This document shows, one piece after another, positions 6,776-9,948 of a stretch of 9,948 nucleotides of DNA. The DNA lies in assembly GCA_947462695.1 (NCBI GenBank), contig CANHQC010000053.1, forward strand, positions 1 to 9,948. The letters run 5' to 3'. The DNA comes from Flavobacteriales bacterium (GTDB lineage Bacteria > Bacteroidota > Bacteroidia > Flavobacteriales_D > Crocinitomicaceae). A model generated the notes under the pieces. It was not told the origin of the DNA. It was given only the letters and a program-made list of their open reading frames with translations, and did no database searches. The position numbers and the translations under genes are program-made. Every line of letters begins with the position of its first letter. Within the stretch, counting starts at the first letter, position 1.

Positions 6776-6994
6776 ATGAAAAAAATATTTTTTGCTATTG
6801 CACTTTTTACGTTTGTAGGTTCAGTTGCTTCAACTGCTTATGCAGCTTCTAACGGAGTTTCAACTGAAATTAAAAAAGACGATAAGAAAAAGAAAAAGAA
6901 GAAAAAAGGAGGTGCTTGTGCAACTGAAGCGAAAAGCGGATGTGCAACAGGAGCTGCAGCTGGGAAATCTTGTTGCGCTGCTAAAAAGCAGTAA
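6776..6994 (+). CDS. Small exported Lys- and Cys-rich protein, unknown function
   Basis: I do not recognise this 72-residue protein. Residues 1-23 form a clear Sec signal peptide: MKK, a hydrophobic core to about 15, and a cleavage site AYA before A24. The mature part would be 49 residues with 14 lysines, eight of them in a row at 37-44, followed by four cysteines (C48, C56, C66, C67) in a Gly/Ala/Ser-rich context with a loose repeat GACAT/SGCAT. No lipobox is present. Cys and Lys would suit metal binding, redox or binding of an anionic surface such as phospholipid or LPS, but that is speculation. It starts 35 bases after psd and ends 20 bases before the terminator, so it is probably the last gene of the operon. 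The signal peptide and clean boundaries make it a credible gene in spite of its low complexity. Confidence 0.8.
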   Translation: MKKIFFAIALFTFVGSVASTAYAASNGVSTEIKKDDKKKKKKKKGGACATEAKSGCATGAAAGKSCCAAKKQ

Positions 6995-7013
6995 TTATTT
7001 CTTGAAAGAATTG

Positions 7014-7041
7014 AAAAAGGTCGCTTTTGGCGACCTTTTTT
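7014..7041. terminator. Bidirectional Rho-independent terminator
   Basis: The stem AAAAAGGTCGC (7014-7024) pairs perfectly with GCGACCTTTTT (7030-7040) around a five-base loop TTTTG. The GC core is six pairs and the outer five are A-T, so a T run follows the hairpin when it is read from either strand. It lies 20 bases after the Lys/Cys-rich gene on the plus strand and 9 bases after the stop of xth on the minus strand. It should therefore end both convergent transcripts. Confidence 0.92.
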
Positions 7042-7049
7042 ATTTTCTA

Positions 7050-7808
7050 TTACAATTGAATTCCAACAGGACAATGATCTGAACCCATAACCTCATTCAA
7101 AATGAATGCATCTTTTACCTGAGGTAAAAACTGTTCGGACACTAAAAAGTAATCAATCCGCCAGCCAATATTTTTACCTCGTGCACCTGCACGGTAACTC
7201 CACCAGGTATATTTAACTTCCTCTCCATGAATGGCCCTGAATGTGTCCACAAATCCATTTGCTGTGTACGCATCCATCCCATCAATCTCCTCTTGCATGA
7301 AACCTGCTGCCTTATTGTAATTTTCTTTCGGCCGTGCTAAATCAATTGCTTTGTGCGCCACATTGAAATCACCGCATACCACGACAGGCTTTTTTGCTTC
7401 TAATTGCTTCAAGTACGACAGAAAATGTTGATCCCAAGACTGTCTATAGCTCAATCTAGCCAATTCACTTCCAGAATTAGGCACATAAACAGTGACTAAG
7501 AAAAAAGAGTCAAATTCAGCACACGTTATTCTTCCTTCATTGTCGTGTTCATCTACCCCCATGTAATACGTTACGGAAATGGGAAGTTGTTTGGTTAAAA
7601 TAGCAGTTCCTGAATACCCTTTTCGTTCTGCCTCATTAGCAAATACGTGGTACCCGTCTATTGCCTTTACAGCTTCTTTTACCTGCTCAACCGTTGCCTT
7701 GGTCTCTTGTAGACAAATAACATCCGCCCCAACAGTTCGCATGTCGTCAATAAATGATTTCTGGGTGATTGCGCGAATGCCGTTTACGTTAAAGGAAATG
7801 AGCTTCAT
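7050..7808 (-). CDS. xth: Exodeoxyribonuclease III / AP endonuclease family protein
   Basis: Members of this family cut DNA at abasic sites and trim 3' ends during base excision repair. The 252-residue protein has the whole catalytic set: N7 (SFNVNGIRA), the metal-binding E35 (CLQETK), Y108 (VYVPNSG), D147 and N149 (GDFNVAH), W216-R217-I218-D219-Y220, and the final D244-H245 pair (GSDHCP). Length is normal. An in-frame ATG at 7826 would add six residues, but it sits within the -7 element of the gene's own promoter, and the start at 7808 gives the MKLISFNVNG beginning typical of the family. It converges on the phospholipid operon with a shared terminator and diverges from mutS2, another DNA-repair-type gene. 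The exact substrate preference (AP endonuclease or 3' exonuclease) cannot be told from sequence. Confidence 0.95.
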   Translation of the reverse strand: MKLISFNVNGIRAITQKSFIDDMRTVGADVICLQETKATVEQVKEAVKAIDGYHVFANEAERKGYSGTAILTKQLPISVTYYMGVDEHDNEGRITCAEFDSFFLVTVYVPNSGSELARLSYRQSWDQHFLSYLKQLEAKKPVVVCGDFNVAHKAIDLARPKENYNKAAGFMQEEIDGMDAYTANGFVDTFRAIHGEEVKYTWWSYRAGARGKNIGWRIDYFLVSEQFLPQVKDAFILNEVMGSDHCPVGIQL

Positions 7809-7813
7809 ATTAG

Positions 7814-7821
7814 TAATTTTG
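7814..7821 (+). promoter_or_regulatory. Candidate -7 element for mutS2, distal
   Basis: TAATTTTG matches TAnnTTTG exactly. It would start transcription near 7827, giving a leader of about 75 bases to the GTG at 7901 or about 30 to the alternative ATG at 7859. There is no TTG about 20 bases upstream. It lies face to face with the xth promoter, so the two would compete for RNA polymerase. Confidence 0.33.
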
Positions 7822-7823
7822 AA

Positions 7824-7854
7824 CAAAAGTAGTCATACTACCGTTCTACTGCAA
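7824..7854 (-). promoter_or_regulatory. Promoter of xth (TTG-N20-TAnnTTTG)
   Basis: On the minus strand a TTG at 7854-7852 is followed after exactly 20 bases by TACTTTTG at 7831-7824. Both parts and the spacing fit the Bacteroidota primary sigma factor consensus. Transcription should begin near 7818, about 10 bases before the xth ATG, so the leader is very short. This is the best promoter in the window. Its -33 TTG lies inside the left arm of the inverted repeat described next to it. Confidence 0.7.
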
Positions 7855-7877
7855 CACAATGTTGTTTCTTCAACATT
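7852..7877. repeat. Nested inverted repeats before mutS2
   Basis: AATGTTG at 7858-7864 and CAACATT at 7871-7877 are perfect 7-base inverted arms around TTTCTT. The left arm can also pair with an upstream CAACA at 7852-7856 (spacer CAA), so the TGTTG element has two mutually exclusive partners. The set covers the -33 TTG of xth and the possible mutS2 ATG at 7859. It could be a repressor site or an RNA switch in a mutS2 leader, or chance in a low-complexity stretch. Confidence 0.45.
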
Positions 7878-7888
7878 ACAATAAACAG

Positions 7889-7896
7889 TACTTTTG
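7889..7896 (+). promoter_or_regulatory. Candidate -7 element for mutS2, proximal
   Basis: TACTTTTG matches TAnnTTTG exactly and is identical to the xth -7 element on the other strand. The nearest TTG upstream (7862-7864) is 24 bases away, longer than usual. It ends 4 bases before the GTG at 7901, so use of this promoter would give a leaderless or nearly leaderless mutS2 message, which weakens it. Confidence 0.28.
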
Positions 7897-7900
7897 TCTC

Positions 7901-9948
7901 GTGGACGCATTTGATGAACATACGCTCAATGACCTTGAATTTCCGGCTGTTCGAGCTTGGTTATTAGCATACGTAACTGGACCAACGGCAACCAAACGGA
8001 TACAGGAACTTGTACCCTCCCAGCACTTTCCCAGCATTGAAGACGCATTAAACAAAGTTGATGAGCTAAGGAGAATAAAGACAGAAGGTAAATCATTCCC
8101 TGCATTGGATTTCGAGGAATTAACGGCAGAAATTAAATTGTTACCTATTCACAATGCGGTACTTACTCTTGAAGGATATATTCGTATTGCTCGCGCTTCG
8201 GAATTGATCAATGTATTGATTGCTTTTTTCGATAAATACAAAAAGGAATTCCCTCTTCTTGCTGAATTGATGGCGGATGTTTATACCACAACAGAAATCT
8301 CAGATGCGATTCACAAGGTGTTCGATCGAAATGGTCATATTAAAGATGACGCATCTAAAAAATTAGGAGAGATTCGTCACCAAATGAAGGTGGTGCGAAA
8401 CCAAATCAATCGAAATTTTGAACGTGAAATACGCCGATTATCAAAAGAGAATGTACTTGGTGATACACGGGAAGCTTTTTTGAATGAGCGAAGAGTGTTG
8501 ACTGTACTTTCCACGCACAAACGTAAAATATCGGGAACGGTACTAGGATCGAGTAAAACGGGCAGTTTGACGTTTATTGAACCGCAAGTCAACATCCAAC
8601 TCAACAATGAATTGGAAATGTTGTTGGATGATGAACGAAAGGAAATCTACCGCATTTTACAAGCGTTAACGAGAGATATAGCCGGACACCTTCACTTGAT
8701 AAAATCCTATCAAAAGATTTTAACAGAGCTTGATTTCGTTCATGCCAAAGCGCGGCTTGCAGTAGAAATGAATGGAATCTTACCAGGAATTACAAAAGAA
8801 ACAGGCGTCGAACTTATTGAAGCCATTCATCCTTTGCTCTGGCGAAACAATAAATCCCTCGGTAAACCAGTTGTGTCGCAATATATCCATATGGACAGTC
8901 ATTCCAGATTATTGGTGATTTCTGGACCAAATGCAGGAGGGAAAAGCATCACTCTTAAAACCATCGGATTGCTCCAATTGATGCTTCAAGCTGGATTACT
9001 TGTTCCTGTTAATCCCAACAGTAAGATGTGCTTTTTTCAGCAGATACTAACGGACATTGGAGATAATCAATCCATTGAAAATGAGCTTAGTACATATTCG
9101 TACCGGTTAAAGCGGATGAATTACTTTTTACAGGTAATGAATCGCCGCACACTTTTACTGCTGGATGAATTTGGAACAGGATCAGATCCAGATTTAGGCG
9201 GTGCACTAGCCGAAGTGTTTTTTGAGGAAATCTATAAAAAGAAGGGATTTGGGGTAATCACCACACATTATGCGAACATCAAGTTAAAAGCGGATGCGTT
9301 GCCCCACGCGGTGAATGGATGTATGCTATTCAATACAGAAACACTAGAACCGCTGTACACCTTTTCTATCGGTCAACCCGGAAGTTCATTTACGTTTGAA
9401 GTAGCCCAAATTAATGGTATTCCGCTTCCATTGATTGAAGCAGCAAAAGAAAAAATGGATTCGCGTAAAGTGAAAATGGATAATCTACTGAACGCGTTAC
9501 AAAAAGAAAAAAATTACCTGCAGCGCCTAAACAAGGAACACATTGAAGCGCAAGAAATTGCTGAAAAAACACGTCAACACTACGAGCAAAAGGAAATCCG
9601 ACTAAATGAAAAACTGCGCGTTCAAGAGCAATTGACGGAACAAAACAATCGCTACCTCACGGCTGGAAAGAAAATGGTTGGCTTTGTTGATCGCTACGTA
9701 ACGAAATCACGAAAAAAGGAAGCAAATAGTTCACTTCTCGATGAGATCAAGAAATACATAGCCATTGAAAAATCGAAACAAGAAGATCAAAATCAGGTGA
9801 AAAAGCTTAAAGAGAAAGCCAAAAAACCACAACCTAAAAAACAAGAGCAGAAAAAAATAGACGAGTACCAGCAACATAAGATTGAGGTAGGTTCAACGGT
9901 CAAACTTATTTCTACCCGTCAAACCGGAACTGTCGAATCTGTGGATGG
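7901..9948 (+). CDS. mutS2: MutS2-family ATPase, 3' end beyond the window
   Basis: The frame is open for 682 codons to the window edge. The MutS-type ATPase is complete: Walker A GPNAGGKS at 342-349, the TDIGDNQSIENELSTYS region from 384, Walker B LLLLDEFGTGSDP with D422 and E423, and H456 (TTHYANIK). Before it lie the core and lever regions, with GSSKTGSLTFIEP at 216-228. A coiled coil covers about 515-590, a Lys-rich linker follows, and a KOW/SH3-like segment begins at about 663. The mismatch-recognition domain of MutS1 is absent, which is the MutS2 hallmark. MutS2 proteins act on recombination intermediates or stalled ribosomes, depending on species. GTG at 7901 is the chosen start because the family motif TLNDLEF then falls at residue 8, as in Flavobacteriia homologues I recall. 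An in-frame ATG at 7859 would add 14 residues unlike the family. Whether a C-terminal Smr nuclease domain follows cannot be seen. Confidence 0.95.
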   Translation, partial: MDAFDEHTLNDLEFPAVRAWLLAYVTGPTATKRIQELVPSQHFPSIEDALNKVDELRRIKTEGKSFPALDFEELTAEIKLLPIHNAVLTLEGYIRIARASELINVLIAFFDKYKKEFPLLAELMADVYTTTEISDAIHKVFDRNGHIKDDASKKLGEIRHQMKVVRNQINRNFEREIRRLSKENVLGDTREAFLNERRVLTVLSTHKRKISGTVLGSSKTGSLTFIEPQVNIQLNNELEMLLDDERKEIYRILQALTRDIAGHLHLIKSYQKILTELDFVHAKARLAVEMNGILPGITKETGVELIEAIHPLLWRNNKSLGKPVVSQYIHMDSHSRLLVISGPNAGGKSITLKTIGLLQLMLQAGLLVPVNPNSKMCFFQQILTDIGDNQSIENELSTYSYRLKRMNYFLQVMNRRTLLLLDEFGTGSDPDLGGALAEVFFEEIYKKKGFGVITTHYANIKLKADALPHAVNGCMLFNTETLEPLYTFSIGQPGSSFTFEVAQINGIPLPLIEAAKEKMDSRKVKMDNLLNALQKEKNYLQRLNKEHIEAQEIAEKTRQHYEQKEIRLNEKLRVQEQLTEQNNRYLTAGKKMVGFVDRYVTKSRKKEANSSLLDEIKKYIAIEKSKQEDQNQVKKLKEKAKKPQPKKQEQKKIDEYQQHKIEVGSTVKLISTRQTGTVESVD

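Noticed and set aside
6902..6912. A-run followed by AGGAGG in the Lys-rich gene as a frameshift or internal start signal
   Set aside because: The A-run is not in phase for a classical A_AAA_AAG slip, the other frames lead to no recognisable domain, and GGAGGT simply encodes Gly-Gly.
8377..8607. 76-codon minus-strand open frame inside mutS2
   Set aside because: It is antisense to well-conserved MutS2 coding sequence, with no family resemblance and no promoter. Shadow frame.
1..9948. Search for a defence system, mobile element, CRISPR array, riboswitch or structured RNA
   Set aside because: All long frames are conserved housekeeping families in a syntenic order, the gaps are under 100 bases, and no terminal repeats, integrase, transposase or direct-repeat array was seen.

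Overview
The window looks like an ordinary housekeeping stretch of a Bacteroidota chromosome, most likely a member of the Flavobacteriales. Four things point there: moderately AT-rich DNA; promoters of the TAnnTTTG (-7) type instead of sigma70 -10/-35 boxes; gene starts without Shine-Dalgarno sequences; and the gene order Nudix - pyrE - SRPBCC - birA - rsfS - ftsH - (small gene) - cdsA - psd, which I recall as typical of Flavobacteriia. The lineage is an inference from family knowledge, since no search was run. I see no mobile element, CRISPR array, tRNA or rRNA, and no gene-free stretch longer than about 100 bases.

Left part (1-2451). A Nudix hydrolase on the minus strand and pyrE on the plus strand diverge from start codons only 7 bases apart. 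Those start codons lie in the two arms of a perfect 13-base palindrome. pyrE overlaps a small SRPBCC-fold gene by 4 bases, so these two form an operon. That pair converges on birA (biotin-protein ligase, minus strand), and the ends overlap by 17 bases.

Central operon (2532-7041). birA and rsfS diverge across 80 bases that carry one good -7 element on each strand. From rsfS the genes run almost without gaps: ribosome silencing factor, membrane protease FtsH, a DUF2007 protein whose start is buried in the ftsH tail, CdsA (CDP-diacylglycerol synthesis), Psd (phosphatidylserine decarboxylase), and a tiny exported Lys/Cys-rich protein. The operon ends in a strong bidirectional hairpin terminator. 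It therefore joins translation control, membrane protein quality control and two steps of the phosphatidylethanolamine pathway (CdsA, then Psd; the phosphatidylserine synthase between them is not in the window).

Right part (7050-9948). An exonuclease III family gene (minus strand) shares the terminator at its 3' end and diverges from a MutS2-type ATPase gene that runs off the right edge. The 92 bases between them hold the best promoter of the window (for xth), two weaker plus-strand -7 matches and a set of nested inverted repeats.

I did not find a convincing undescribed system. The points most worth a second look are the palindrome spanning the two divergent start codons, the DUF2007 gene with its uncertain start overprinted on the ftsH tail, the small Lys/Cys-rich exported protein, and the repeat-bearing xth/mutS2 intergenic region.
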